Source: Rhyzopertha dominica
Lineage: Eukaryota > Arthropoda > Insecta > Coleoptera > Bostrichidae
Reading direction: 5' to 3'
DNA: 64,000 bases
NCBI GenBank assembly: GCA_025024175.1
Contig: QCXZ01000041.1
Location: 26,283,786-26,347,785, forward strand
In this document: piece by piece, positions 1-12,303 of the stretch
How positions within the stretch are numbered: the first letter of the stretch is position 1
Layout of the letters: each line of letters starts with the position of its first letter
The notes under the pieces: generated by a model
Told to the model about the DNA's origin: nothing
What the model saw: the letters and a program-made list of their open reading frames with translations, nothing else
Databases searched by the model: none
Made by a program: the position numbers and the translations under genes

Positions 1-1729
1 TTAGTGTCAGAACTCTAAAGATACAGTCTACAAAAAATCAACTGTTTTATTCAAATCATTAATATCTGCAACTCTTGTCTTAACATTTTTTCTGTACGAC
101 TAGTAATAAAATTATGAGCAGTTATAGAAATCGTACAAAAGTTTTATGGCAATATCTAGTTATCCGTGGGATAAATTCAAAAGTAGTAAGACCCTTTACT
201 GACAATCGAATCAAACTTTAAAACAACGAAATATTAAGTCTGTCTCTAAAGATCATTTAATTGTTACCCATACCACTATATAAAAAAGAACAATCAGTAG
301 ATGGTTTTTAATTGCAACTTTTGTACACGATTAAAAATAGTCAGAGTTTTGGCGGTCTTTCCCACATTTATTGACAGGGCCGCTATGATTGACCTTACAA
401 TTTGTCATGTGTTAGAACTTGCGGTCGTTGCAATGTACTCAAGGGTTGCATTTCCGTTCGACTAAAATCTTCTGGCAGTTAGCGTTGCATGTGCGGTAGA
501 TAAATAAACTATTGTTGGTTTCTTGCATCCCTACCTACTTTTCGCTTTGGTGTTAGTGAATACGTTTTGTATTTTTAAGGTTTCGGAACATTTTTATTAT
601 TTGGTCCTTCATGCGACAACGACACTACTATAAAAAATCGTAACCAATTTTTGTTATATACGAATTATTTTCTTGGATATGTAAGTTTGGATAAATCTCA
701 TTTGGTGATCCTCTTTGTTGGACGTGAGAGTGCGATACCAGTAATTTTTCTACGAAATGAGACGAGCCAAATTCAAATTTCGTGCTATAAGCACTATAAG
801 TGTATGTGGCTGATATTAAAGGTTTTATTAAAGTGTGAGTGGGAAGATTCCAAAGCGTTCGTAAGTTCGATTTGTATTAGTTGTCTATGATGCCCAAATT
901 GTGGGAAGAGAGTATGTGTCAAATAATTGAAGTGTTTTATTATAAGGTTACGCTTTGGTTTTCCCTTAAATTATAGGCTCTACTTGGTGATATGTATGTG
1001 TATTTTAAGAATCTCTATTCCAATTTTTGTTTCGGTTTTTTTACACGCAATCCAATCTCTTTCATTTTGCACCATCAAGAATGTCTTAAGTGAAGCATGC
1101 ATACAATTATCTCGATTTGTGGCTACGCATTGAACCTACCTAAAGAAACGCATTTTTCAGTCATTTACCATTTTCTAAGGCCTAAATATCTTCTGATCAC
1201 GTTTTCCAACTACATCTTACAGGCATACCTCATATTATGACCGCTGATAGAAAAGAAAGTTTTTAGCTGCTTATTATTGCCAAAGCCAAGCAGCCTTCTC
1301 TAGTTGCTTAAGAAGTACAAGTAAATAACATAGGGACAACAAACAACGCCATCGTCGCTCTAATTGCAGAATGAAGATCAAGTGTGAATCCATACAACCT
1401 GCAGAAGATGGTGCTCTAATCCAGAAATTTTGTGGCAACTCCAGTCAAATCATTCTAACTTAGAAGGGAAAAAGTTGCTCTGAACGAAATGACCATTTGC
1501 GATATAAAAACGGAAACTGTCATAAATGAAAAAAAAGCTTCGCAGTAAGGACAAGCAGTTCAAAATCAGAACACAGGCATTGATGAATTTAATAATGGAT
1601 ACTGACTAATGAGCTAAAATTTCGTTTTAAGTACTACGTTCAGCATCCATTTGTACTTTTATATACATAATTATATTGAATAAAATTCTTTGCGGTCGTC
1701 TAATGTCACTATAAAGGTAAGATTTCTTG
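1..1729. other. Non-coding stretch, nothing recognised
   Basis: AT-rich sequence with only short ORFs of no recognisable composition or motif. It lies upstream of the first detected exon of the SAM-domain gene, so it may be that gene's intron or 5' flank. No RNA gene, clear promoter or repeat was seen. Confidence 0.5.
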
Positions 1730-1770
1730 GGGGAATTCGACCTGGTGGTAAAAATCAACTGTTTATTTTT

Positions 1771-1812
1771 GCCAAGCTTTCGACTGCTTTATTGCAGTCT
1801 TCGTCAGGGCTT
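1771..1812 (-). ncRNA. Possible hammerhead-ribozyme core in Penelope-like 3' region
   Basis: On the minus strand the order is CTGACGA, one extra A, GACTGC, loop AATAAA, GCAGTC, then GAAA (core 1778-1807). This matches the conserved CUGANGA box, a perfect 6-bp helix II and the GAAA box. Hammerhead motifs are known in Penelope-like elements, and one viroid hammerhead tolerates an extra A at this position. I could not find a convincing helix III or cleavage site nearby, so activity is doubtful and the hairpin may be decayed or only look-alike. Confidence 0.38.
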
Positions 1813-2089
1813 TCTACAACAACAATCCAATAATTACATTAAGATTACAAAAATGGAACAACATGTTACAAAATTGAGGTTTAACTAGGCAGCTCTATTA
1901 TATAGGAAATCAATCTTTGGAAATTTAAATTTAGCAAGTATATGCTAGATGTATTTCGCATATATCACAATGCTAAATTTTTTGTACAATACAATGACTA
2001 GAAAGAAATATATAAGGTGACATATACGTCGTAATCAAATTCACAAACCACTTATATTTTGCTTTTGAATTTTGATTCATATGATTTTA

Positions 2090-2680
2090 AAAAATTTTAA
2101 AATTTAAAAAAAAATTTGGTACATCTCCAAAATGAGTCTTTTATTAGTTTTCTGTCCTTTTTCTAAAATTTTGACACTATCCCAATTTATGTTATAGCTA
2201 CTGTTTATTGCATGTTCTGCTAGAGCAAGCACATCTTGTTCGTTTTGTGTTTATATCACTCTTATGCAGTGCCAATTTACTAGATAGCCATTGTGAAGTT
2301 TGGCCAATATACTTGTCTTCACATGTATCGCATTCTATACAATAAACAACACCCGATTGAAATTTTAATGGAATTTTGGATTTTAATTTTGTAAACAAAC
2401 TTGACCCTGTTTTAAAAATTTTTATAGGTATTTTTATGTTTGCATTATAGAAAGTTCTTATTAATTTCTTTGTTAATCCTGTAATGTTGAGTAATGATCC
2501 AAACTTAACAATTTCGGAGGCCTGGACTTCATTTTCATTATGGTTAATTTCTAAAATTTCATTTTGAGCAGTTGAATAAAGCAAGTTATTGATTAGTCCA
2601 GGTGGATATCCATTTTGAATAAGTAAGGTTTTTAACTTTGATAAATTTTTATAAAGAAATTTAGGATTTGATATTTTGGT
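2090..2680 (-). pseudogene. GIY-YIG endonuclease region of Penelope-like element (frameshifted)
   Basis: Reading the minus strand from about 2680, a coding stretch with NGYPPGLINNLL leads into VVYCIECDTC and KYIGQT, the hallmark pair of a GIY-YIG nuclease with the paired cysteines typical of Penelope-like proteins. The frame is lost near 2240. A second frame continues with LALAEHAINSSYNINWDSV and ends near 2100 with KRLILEM, matching the usual C-terminal part of these nucleases. It lies in the presumed first intron or 5' flank of the SAM gene and cannot make a full protein. The family call is firm because several separate motifs fall in the right order; the exact clade is unknown. Confidence 0.75.
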
Positions 2681-2700
2681 TATTCCGCTATTGCATATTT

Positions 2701-4625
2701 ATTCAGTAAAGCGCAAAATGTTAAATTTATTATTTTTTATATTATTTTCCGGTTATCAGTATTTTAGTTAACGTGTAAAACCCACCTTTTTATATTAAGT
2801 ACAACTCTATTCTGGATTTCTAAATGCCAACTTATATTTTGAAAAATATGAAATAAGTTAGTCTAACATCGTTTGAATCTATTTATTACATTAAAGGAAT
2901 CTTCAGTTATAGATTAGTAAGGGCAATATAGAATTGCAGATACTCTTAAAACAAACTGCAAACTTTGCAAGATGATGTGGATTTTGGATCCAAGACATTC
3001 ACTGCTATCATTACAATAAAATTACATGAAAGAAAACGGACTATAAGCACATTAACAACAATACAAAAATTTAATAGCATTAGGTGATACGTTGCGCATT
3101 TCGGCAGTAATATTCGGATCATGATTGATTTGAATCTCAAAGTTTGTTAGATACTAAAAATATACGAAATTTTAAAAAGTCATCGATTTTTGTTCCAGAA
3201 GCCTGAACTTTATAAACGTTTCCCTATATAGCTAAAAGCAAAACGAACTTGTTTCATTTATACGAGCACATAAATATACATAAACAGTGCACAAGGTAGA
3301 AAAAATAGCTCAGTTCCATTTCGAAGGATTTCCAAGTGTCAGAAGGCTGCACTCGCGAGTGCAATTGCAAATATTGCACAGTCCTGCTGGTAGCATAATA
3401 GTAAAAAGGCAAAATAATCCTGCAATCAGCACTCCGAAAAAGAACTATATCTACGTACAGTTAAATTTACGAAATTAACGTAATTTTTCCCAGCAAATAT
3501 CCACGGCGTATGATAGATGTGTTCATATTTGAAACTTATGGATAAATGCATAGCATTATTTTCATTCGTTCCCAAAGCATATAAATGAAAAATTAATGTT
3601 TGCCTGTTATAGTTTACGTTTGGTTCGTTACCACTAAATCACAAATATCCTGCTTATTTAAATTCCTAATATTTTTGGAGATTCGAGAAATGCGGACCTC
3701 TTAACTTCTTTTATTTACGCGCTAGTATCGAAATGCACTAAACTATAAAACCACTAGCTCAGAATCTATTATTTATATGATAAACCATCATTCTAAAAAC
3801 TACATTTCACTGCAGTCACTGTTAAAGGCTTGGGTCGCTTTGTTTGCTGGATACACCACTTTTCAGATCAGACCTCCGCGCACATTTAATCGCGCTTTAT
3901 ACCAATCGACAAATATGCTATAATATTCTACAGTCACCTCCCTGTCTAGCATGGAAGCTTCGAGAACATACGAGCACAAGAAACCTTAGGCAGATGCGCA
4001 AACGTCAGTGTGGTTGCCTTAGATGCTGGTTTCTACATATTTTTAAAACCAAAAATTATGAGTGAAATTATGAGAGCAAGGCAGTCGAATTTGAAACGTA
4101 CCTATTAGCCTGTTACCAACTTCCATCAAGAAGCTCGTTCGCTTATGGTTATTTGCGTATTAGAGAAGATTGCACCTAAAGTTGAAAAATCCTGCTTGTT
4201 TGCTTTGTTTGTCATTTAATGTTATATACAATCCTACGCCAAATACTGCAATACTATATTCGTCAAATATTACTTAAACACTAAAAAAATAACGGCATCT
4301 TATTTTACAAATCTTACTCCGTATTATGCAACCAATCATTTTCTAAATAAGCAGAATTCTCACTCTCCAATTTAAAAATTTTAACTGTCAATGATAAATC
4401 GATTAGCTCAGTACTAATATACGTAATGTTGTTTGAGTACATAGAGAAGATGATCTGGATCCGTATGGTTTAATATTGTACATTTATTGTTATTTCTATT
4501 GTTCTGTTAATAGTTTCTACAAAATAGCGTTTGTTATAATAAATTATATTGTAAACACTTTAATAGTACTGTAATTCAGTAATTTAGATCACTTTAAATA
4601 CAATTTGTGTTTCCTATATTTTCAG
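2701..4625. other. Non-coding stretch before the first detected SAM-gene exon
   Basis: AT-rich, with no ORF or repeat I can identify. It ends in a good splice acceptor: a pyrimidine-rich run and TTTTCAG at 4619-4625. Upstream exons must exist outside the window or be too short to recognise here. Confidence 0.5.
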
Positions 4626-5337
4626 CTCAATGCCTCCCATCTAGAAGAAAAAAGAAGTGCTCAGCAACTGGAAAGGGACAATTTGCGTCAAAGAAGTTTT
4701 GAAACCAGAAGAGCTGCTTCTCACCCGCAACTAGCATACGAAGACAGAATAAAAAATGAACATGAAAATAAACCTCAACCTCAAACAGCATGCACGCCAA
4801 TGCGTCGCGGTTCACACGGAAACATCATAGAAGCCGCCACGACAAATGAAAAAGATAGTGATGACGGAGGGTTTTTGAGCAGAAACAGTGCTAAAAACAT
4901 AAACTCCGATCATAATCGGTCAAGTACAACTGCTGAAGGTCCATGCACGAATAACAACAGTTCGACAATTGAAGCACAGGACGGCTACAGAAAAAACGAG
5001 GGAGCTTCAAAAAACGACAGTAAAGTGTCAGAGGCTTTAACTGGTATGCCTCGCAAGCAATTAGAAGGAGAGATCGGAAAAATAGAAGGTGTATATAATG
5101 TAGGGCATCGAAGTAAAGTTGAAAATGAAGATGTGAGAAATTTGCGCAAACCCAACGCTGGATCTGGTACAAGCTCTGATTACGACAAAGCGGGGCAATC
5201 TTCGTCAAATGCTGATTCCGGCAGAGGGAGCGCCGCTTATAGCAGTGGTAGGCGACCGGATAGACTGGATACCAATAACGATAATTGTGATGTTTATCAG
5301 CTACAATCAAATAGCTGTAGGGATATTCACTCATCAG
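4626..5337 (+). CDS. SAM-domain coiled-coil protein, first detected exon
   Basis: This is an internal exon of a gene whose later exons encode a coiled coil and a SAM domain. It starts after TTTTCAG in frame 0 and ends at a GTGAGT donor in phase 1. The 237 codons are hydrophilic. They begin with a charged, probably helical piece (LEEKRSAQQLERDNLRQRSF) and continue as a Ser, Asn, Asp and Gly-rich, probably disordered region with SSSNADSGRGSAAYSSGRR near the end. Such composition is usual for linkers in scaffold proteins. The six exons found join without a frame break to give 636 residues up to the stop. I do not recognise the orthologue; the start codon lies upstream or outside the window. Function is inferred only from the SAM and coiled-coil parts. 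Confidence 0.8.
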
Positions 5338-5364
5338 GTGAGTTGTTTCTTATATGTACATATA

Positions 5365-5575
5365 CAGGGTTTCTATAAATGATTCATGCAACGCAGGTGG
5401 CGTTGATTTGTGAATTCTTTGTGCCGTCTTTTTGTAATTGCTGCCAAGCTACAATATGCACAGCGATAGTAGTTGAAGGTTGCAGATCAATGTCACACCA
5501 CAGCTCCGAAATATGAGCTTTCTGCAACCTTAAAGTTAATTAGCCCACAAGACACTACAGAATATTTTTAGAAAC
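5365..5575 (+). mobile_element. MITE, TA-CAGGGTTTCT family, copy 1 (3'-truncated)
   Basis: It starts with the terminal repeat CAGGGTTTCTATAAATGA after a TA and matches the copies at 36323, 56582 and 61872 for about 200 bp. It then breaks off, so the second terminal repeat is missing. It lies only 27 bp past the splice donor of the SAM-gene exon. TA flanks and short terminal repeats suggest Tc1/mariner or pogo-driven mobility. Confidence 0.8.
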
Positions 5576-7092
5576 TCTCTGTCACAGTAAAGCAAGAAAC
5601 GCATATCATGGGTAGTTCGAAACCTTACGCACCGTAATTTTAGTTATTAAATTAGGGGGCTTCCTTAATAAATCCGCCACTGATTGGTCACTTATCATTT
5701 ATTTAAATAAGGTTTCTAATAAACAATAGCTTGAAACACCGGAACCTGTAGCACTAACAACCAAATTAGAGTCTTGATTTCTTCTTTGGAAAGTTTTAAA
5801 GACTAAAGCTTATTAAACTAAGCTAACCAACATTGCCAAATTAAGGGAGAGTATCCTGGTTGCCTACAGAAGTTTATGTTGTCGGGGTATCTAACGTGGA
5901 GTGTTATGAGAATAGGAAAGCGACCGTGTTTTTGTTTAAAACATGAATAATAGCTTATTTAAACATTTACTTTATTAACTGCAGATTATTGTCATTATTT
6001 AATATCTTAAATACACCTCTGATGTTGACCATATTGTCGTTTTCTTGAAAAACTGGGTAATTTTAAGAAATATATTTTCCATGGTTTCCTTTTGTCCATA
6101 AGTCCCTAGCATATTCACCGAAAACTAGTTCAGTACTTTTCTTTTTAAATTAAGCGTTTAGTTGTTACGTCAACTTTTTCTTTAATAGGTAGCTTTTAAG
6201 TGCAAATTATAACTAGTAGTATATAATATAGTAAACATAAAACCGTTAGTACTAATTAACAACTGTCGAAAAAATGATGTCGAAATGAAATAACGCTCCA
6301 TAAAAAATAAATCTAATAAAGGCTGCAATCTTCCGAGACACAGTAGAAATTTCTTTATCTGATTTAAAAACTAGTTAAAAGGCGCCCTAATAATGTTGAA
6401 ATAAAAAATCATAGTACCTCAATATCTCAATAACTTGTAGGTATCTTGAATTTCAAAACGTATAATTGTTGAGCATCAAATTTAGCAACTTTGCCTACAT
6501 TCACCCTGCTTTGTAGCTCTTCATATAACAAACTTAGTCACAGACTCTTGGGATGGGATACCGTGTATACATTTTTCTGTTTAACATTTGATATGCTGTG
6601 TAGATTATCATGGATTTTAGACATAAGTTATTTAAAATTCCATACCGCGTCAGAATGAAGCTGTTCAATCAGCTCAGCAGATACACACTCATGGAAAAAC
6701 GAATGACACAGTACAATATTTAAGTTTTTGTAACGAATAGACAAGATGACGTATTATTTATAAATTTAGAAGTAACATTTACCAGGCCATTTTGTCGTGA
6801 TCCAAAGAAATTTGTCCATGTGTTTCGCTGACCTTTGCTAGCGGCATCTTCAGTATTCTTACTCGATCGCTGTGTTGAACTACAACTAAATAACTATTGA
6901 AGTTCAACACAATATTAGCTATATGAGCTTTGATGCCTATCTATATTTTTTCGCTTTTGAATAACATTGGTCTACTGTTGACATCTGCCTTTACTACCTG
7001 TACTTCATCATTAAGGCAGCAGTCTAGTACACATTCAAAAACTAATCATTTTATGCATATACATAATTTTGTATCGTACGCGCTTTTTCCAG
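5576..7092. other. Intron of SAM gene, no further feature
   Basis: Remainder of the 1.76-kb intron between exons 4626-5337 and 7093-7315. AT-rich, without recognisable coding or repeat content. Confidence 0.6.
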
Positions 7093-7315
7093 CCCACGAA
7101 GCTGAATGGGTGGATATCGTGGAGTCTGAGCTTAGACATATATTGGAACCCAAACTACATGACTTAACTTTGCAAGGAAGCCGAGACGGCGTTGCAAATT
7201 CGACANTGAGCGAAAGTATTTCATCAATGACGCCACCTTTACCTCCTCTATCTCCGGGAGATCAGTCTTCACCGAATGTGACTCCGAGAAATTCTACAAG
7301 ATATAAACATAGCAG
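7093..7315 (+). CDS. SAM-domain protein, second detected exon
   Basis: The exon follows TTTTTCCAG in phase 1, which fits the previous donor, and ends at AGCAG/GTAAAT in phase 2. It encodes HEAEWVDIVESELRHILEPK, a short acidic and hydrophobic stretch likely to be helical. A Ser/Pro-rich segment (MTPPLPPLSPGDQSSPNVTP) follows, which could hold phosphorylation or SH3-binding sites. One N at 7206 leaves one residue undefined. Residues are about 238-312 of the partial protein. Confidence 0.82.
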
Positions 7316-7369
7316 GTAAATTCGTAAGGTATTTCTCATCTCATTTTTACCCAAACATTTTGTTTCCAG

Positions 7370-7527
7370 CTTGCCATATGGAAGTAAGCCAGATTATGAT
7401 AACTACGGAAAAGCGATGAAAAGTGGCCATATTAACCAACGTCAAAGCTGGCACCACAATAGTTCTCAGCAAAAATATAAGAATAACAAGAAACTAGACC
7501 ACAGTGCAATTATTCGTGGAAAGCAAA
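7370..7527 (+). CDS. SAM-domain protein, third detected exon
   Basis: The exon starts after TTGTTTCCAG in phase 2 and ends at a GTAAGT donor in phase 1, so it joins the flanking exons correctly. It encodes a basic, Asn/Gln/His/Tyr-rich linker (for example SWHHNSSQQKYKNNKKLDH) with no domain. The intron before it is only 54 bp. The intron after it is 7.2 kb and is filled with transposons. Residues are about 312-365. Confidence 0.8.
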
Positions 7528-7555
7528 GTAAGTGTATACAAATTAAAATATTTTA

Positions 7556-8386
7556 CTTCCACATCCAACGGATGGGAAGTATTGTATCGCGAAAAAAAAT
7601 TTCAAAAATTTTTATTTGCTCATTCGCGTTAAAATGGTCGGAAACGCAAAAAAACAAAATTTGAGCAAAAAAAAATTCTTGTCTGTGTGTCTGTGGTATT
7701 GTAATATATGAACTTGAAATTTGGCAAACGTATAAATCTCAACTACCCAAATCGACCTATTTTTTTGTGGGGTAAGTAGGATATCGGGAAGGGGGCAAAA
7801 TTGGGGGATTAACTACCCTTTTTGCAAATTTTTATTTTTTTATATTTTTTTCGTTTTAGTACGTCATTAGTAGTATAACTGCGAGTATTATTAGTTCTTA
7901 TAAATTTTCAGTACAGCAAACTGTTTAGAAGATATTAGCAAAAAAGCGTCACCTAAAGAAAACGGTTTTTCCTAAATATCTCCGAATATATTTAATATAT
8001 TCAAAAAATGAAAATACCACCAGATGGGGAATAAAATTTCTCACCAAAACTGTCTTAGAAAATTTATCCAAAATTTTGACATTTTCGAAATATTTCCAAA
8101 AAACCTATTTTGGACCCTGCTCGTACGATTTTGTTTACATTTTGGTATTATATAGAAAACCAAATTTCTGATAAGAAAGCGCTCTTGTATTTTTTTTGTT
8201 AAGTTAANAATTTTCGAGTTATTTGGAAAAAAACGATTTAACAAATGTATATATTTTTGCTAATATCACGAGGCCTGTTTGTCTTAGAAAAAATGTGTGG
8301 AGAGAAAAATGCTCAATACCTCATTACTAATCGTATAGTATAAGAAATAAAAACGTAAATGCCATTTTGACAATTGGATGTGGAAG
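7556..8386. mobile_element. Non-autonomous TIR element flanked by TA
   Basis: The stretch begins CTTCCACATCCAA and ends TTGGATGTGGAAG, a 13-bp perfect inverted repeat flanked by TA on both sides (7554-7555 and 8387-8388). The 831-bp interior has no transposase. TA flanks suggest Tc1/mariner-type mobility. It starts 28 bp after the splice donor at 7528. Confidence 0.65.
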
Positions 8387-8388
8387 TA

Positions 8389-10564
8389 TTAATTCAATTT
8401 GCAGCGGTTTTTCAGTTACTGTTTATTTCCCAATCATGTCATCAGTGGAAATAATTTACAGTATCTAGAAGATGCGTTAAACACGTCACCTTTGTATTGG
8501 TTTGTTGTAGTTATTTATCACATAAAAAATTATGATAGAAAAAATGCAATTTTTTCAAAGTGACAACGGTTGTGTAAATTATATCCGGCAGCTCCTTGAA
8601 TTCCCATAATGTTTTTTGCGAACATCAGATTTTTCGTGAAACTCTGCCTCTTGCAATGTTTCTTAATTTCAAACGTGGAAATTAGATTGGTGTAAGCGAT
8701 ACACTGACATCTTAGGAATTTTGCTACCACCTAAGTCTCAAAGCGTTAATTGTCACTAGGAGATCCGCTTTGTATGAACAACGTATAGATTTGATGCTTA
8801 ACTCAGACCTTTGAGCCGTTTTATTTTTCTTTTTCATCCTCTCAACTTACAAATGTCAAGTTTGGGGTACATTTTTGATTCTTACATTTTTATGTTTACA
8901 AATAGTATGTTTCCAACAACCCACTGTGATCAAATTATCAATGCTACGTTAATTTGGTAATAAGTTCACTTCTGCTGTTGCTTTCTTGCTTTTACGTTCC
9001 TAATCTACGCCACGTTTAAGCGCTCGTCGCTGTACACAATTTCCATAACAATGAACATGCCTTCAGAAGTCATAATTCATAAGTATTTCACTTTTTCTTG
9101 GCGTATTTTAATTCGCTTGTCACAAAATGAACGCAAACAACAAACTGATAAATTGACGGGCTGAGGCAGACGCGTGACGCGCTTACCCCAGATGTAAACA
9201 AGCGGCCATTTACAAGACACCTGACGTCACGGCCAATATGTTCGCGTTTTGGCGGTCCCTTTAAATATTCACATTTTTTATATTAAAAATACACCTTATT
9301 ATCCATTTTTCCGAATTTAAAAGCTGTCCCAGCTGTTTTGTGGATTAGATGCTACCTATTAATATGCAATTTAATAAAATATAAATACATAGCAAATACC
9401 CAATTACTGTGACATCTATTTGATGTAAAGATTTATTTAAGTGAATAAAATATTGCTAGCAATAAAATTATCATTAAATGAATAAAAACCAGTACTAATG
9501 CAAGTAGAACCTGCTTTTTGTCTTTTATTTGAAAACACCATTTTTCACAAACAAAGAGTAATACAAATCTACAAAAAATTGCTTGAATGCAAAAATTAGA
9601 TAATTGATTAAAGAAAATTATGTTAAGACCTTTTCTTCTGTAAAGACTGTCATTCCATATTTTGGACAGACACTGTATACGATGACCAAAGGCATTTTAT
9701 TACTTTTTTCTTGTTTGCAAGCTAGAATTTTACAAGCTACGTTGAAAATTTTGTTTATACACCGCAAAGCGCACATATTAAACTTGGTTGGTTTTGATGC
9801 AAAAGGGTTCTTGGATTGCATACTCGTATAAAAATGTATTAATTTTGTCATAGCTTCTCTAACGATTAATGCAATTTCAACATTTATATGTTGCTGTTGT
9901 AGATTTAGAAATTAAAATTTTACTTTACAACATAGTGCCTTAGATTTCTCGAATAATCTTAAAAAAGAATTATCGTCGTAACCTGTTAATGTTTGTTGTG
10001 TTTTTTTTGTTTCTGTAACTATGTTAGGCAAGGCAGGAGCAGCAAAGCAAAAGCTAACGATTTTCTTAGGAAGCTAAGAATCTAAATAAAATACTAGGTA
10101 CCAAGTTACTTAATTACCACTTTGTTAGGTATCATATAAAGTGGAGCAAATGATTTACAATCAAAGCACCATGTGTTGCCCAGAAAATGTCGGTCACCAA
10201 CAAAAACTAGATCATCAACTGTTCAACAATACTAGGTGAAATATAAACAGCTTTTTATCAAATAATTTGTGTGTGCTGTTTTCTCCTCCGTACCAACTGC
10301 GGAGGGAATCGTTTTGTATTTGTTAAAACTAATCAATACAATTTAAGTCTAGTGCAGACAGCAAGGCAAAGAACTGGTTTTGCCTTGCAAAAATTGCCAC
10401 TTGTGCCTACTGCTGGTTAACGTAACCTGGTCCATACTAACTTGACAAATTGCAGGTCACTTCCAGTTAGCTCTCGCAGACTGAAATTATTTTTCCATCA
10501 ATGCTTCTAATCTCTTAAACTAGTGGTGATGTGTTGTCAGCACTTCTTTATCATACACGCACCA
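8389..10564. other. Intronic DNA; contains a fragment of a dispersed repeat
   Basis: Mostly AT-rich with no gene. About 10338-10480 matches parts of the foldback repeat cluster at 39.88-40.23 kb: the shared words are GAACTGGTTTTGCCT and CAGGTCACTTCC. The 8985-9265 portion is less AT-rich than its surroundings but has no recognisable content. Confidence 0.5.
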
Positions 10565-10981
10565 CTTACCAACAGAGCTAAGCAGTAGTCCAGTACAAGT
10601 ACTTCGAGTACATTTCATGTACTTTTACTTGGTACCTGAGTCCCTCTACAAATTATGTACTTGTTTTGGTCAATATAAAGAACTTAGTAGGTACTTTAAC
10701 TGTTTTAAGTCAAGTACATACATTAACCAGTTGTATCTAGTATAATTTAGCGCGTATTTGTTGCATTTCTTCCATCCAGTGTTTTTCTAATCCTTAAAAA
10801 TGCTGATGTGATACCTGATCGATTACCTGCATTCTGCCTTCTACCATAGCACGTTACTTTGCAAAGGTTGTATCAACTAAAGTGTCTTTTAATAAAACAT
10901 CTATACGTATTTAACTATTGACTAAGAAACGTAATGAGCTCTTTATAAATCTTAAAGATTAAAGAAATCGCAGATTTATAT

Positions 10982-11300
10982 TGTAACAGTGGGTTGATAA
11001 AGGAATAAAAGCCAATTTAGTCACAGATCGGTTTATTGTAGTTGCCCCCTAAAAATATACATAATTAGGTTTTTGAAAGTTGGATTAGTAAACACTTACC
11101 TAAGCACCAGGCATAGGTACACAAAAAAGCAAATTACTAATGATACACCTCGCACCCGTGGTTGCTCGCTGGACAATGCCGGCAAATAATCCCAACCAGT
11201 TCAGGGAGGCAAAAACTAGGCCGAAATAAAAACGAACAAAGAGTGATTAAAGAAACGCCTGTAAGAGGCAACCAACAATTCAATAAACGACACTGCTTCA
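10982..11300 (-). repeat. 3' LTR of gypsy-like element 1
   Basis: Starts TGTAAC and ends GCTTCA on the + strand; same length as the copy at 14058-14376, with about 7 substitutions. Confidence 0.9.
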
Positions 11301-11439
11301 ACTACCCCACCCAAGCTAACAATTGCGAAACTAATCCTCCGCAGCTTGTTCAGCTTTCCAAAATGTTTTCAGGTGACTAGCATGAAATACCCCTCTTTCT
11401 TGGTCTGAAACTGGATCCACTAGTACATAAGTATCGAAA

Positions 11440-12303
11440 CTAACTGATTTTTTTGATTTTAAAAGGCCCTTCGAACAACAGAAAGAATTTCCGATACTCC
11501 CCTTCTACACTAGACGAGACAGGGTTTGAGCGCAACAAAACGGAATCACCCGGTTGATACTTTACATACGGACGACTCAAATATTTAGCTGCACGAGTGG
11601 AGCGGCTTTCTAAATTTTCACGAGCCAAGATGAGTTTATTTGGGTTCACGAGAGGATCTTTATTTAACGGAACAATGAGGTTGTCTGGCAGAAGGCCCCT
11701 CGGAGAACCCCCAAATTGCAGTTCGTGCGCGGTGAATCCAGTGGATTTGTGTATAACGGTATTGAGGAACTTTTCGAAATTGTCAAGCTGATAAGCCCAT
11801 TGCGAATGACGAGTGTGACAATAGGTCCGGCAAAGTCGCCCGATTTCACGCATTACCCGTTCGACTGGGTTACCCTGTGGATGTTGTACCGATGACAAAA
11901 TGACATTAACGCCCGATTTTTCCAAACTTTGTCGCCACTTCGGCGAAGTGAATTGAGTTCCGCGATCAGAAATAATACGTCGAGGTACTCCCAGTTTTGG
12001 AAAATAGTCTTTTATTAAGCGCGTAAGGATGGAACGGGTTGTAGCCTTTTTCAGGGAGTACAACTTTACATATTTAGTAAACACATCCAAGCAAACACAA
12101 ATGTACATAACACCGCCCCTACTTTTGGGCAAAGGCCCATATAAATCGAGGGAAACTAAATCTCCTTTAGTCTTAGGAACAATAGGATGCATCTCTGGGC
12201 GAGGTAAGACCGCATATTTAGATTTTTGACATATTTCGCAGCTACGTACAAATTTTTTAACATCGCGGTGCATGTTGGTCCACCATGTTTCTCTTTTCAG
12301 CGC
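11440..12303 (-). pseudogene. Integrase of gypsy-like element 1 (N-terminus lost)
   Basis: The minus-strand frame encodes a Ty3/gypsy integrase that would insert the cDNA into the genome. It opens inside the zinc-binding domain: the second cysteine pair is present (SCEICQKSK) but the first His pair is not. The DDE core follows, with LVSLDLYGPLP for the first Asp, IISDRGTQFTS for the second and QGNPVERVMREIG for the Glu. A C-terminal domain with VKYQPGDSVLL and FEGPFKI then follows, like the GPY/F module. The missing HH half coincides with the deletion that removed reverse transcriptase. The frame runs about 280 codons to near the 3' LTR. Confidence 0.85.

Larger units (their letters stand above)
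1730..2700 (-). mobile_element. Penelope-like retroelement, 5'-truncated remnant
   Basis: The minus strand carries the C-terminal part of a Penelope-like element: the linker after reverse transcriptase, then a GIY-YIG endonuclease region, then a 3' region with a hairpin that resembles a hammerhead ribozyme core. No reverse transcriptase is left, so the copy is 5'-truncated. Penelope-like elements are retroelements whose RT is often fused to a GIY-YIG nuclease. Exact ends and target duplications were not found. Confidence 0.7.
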
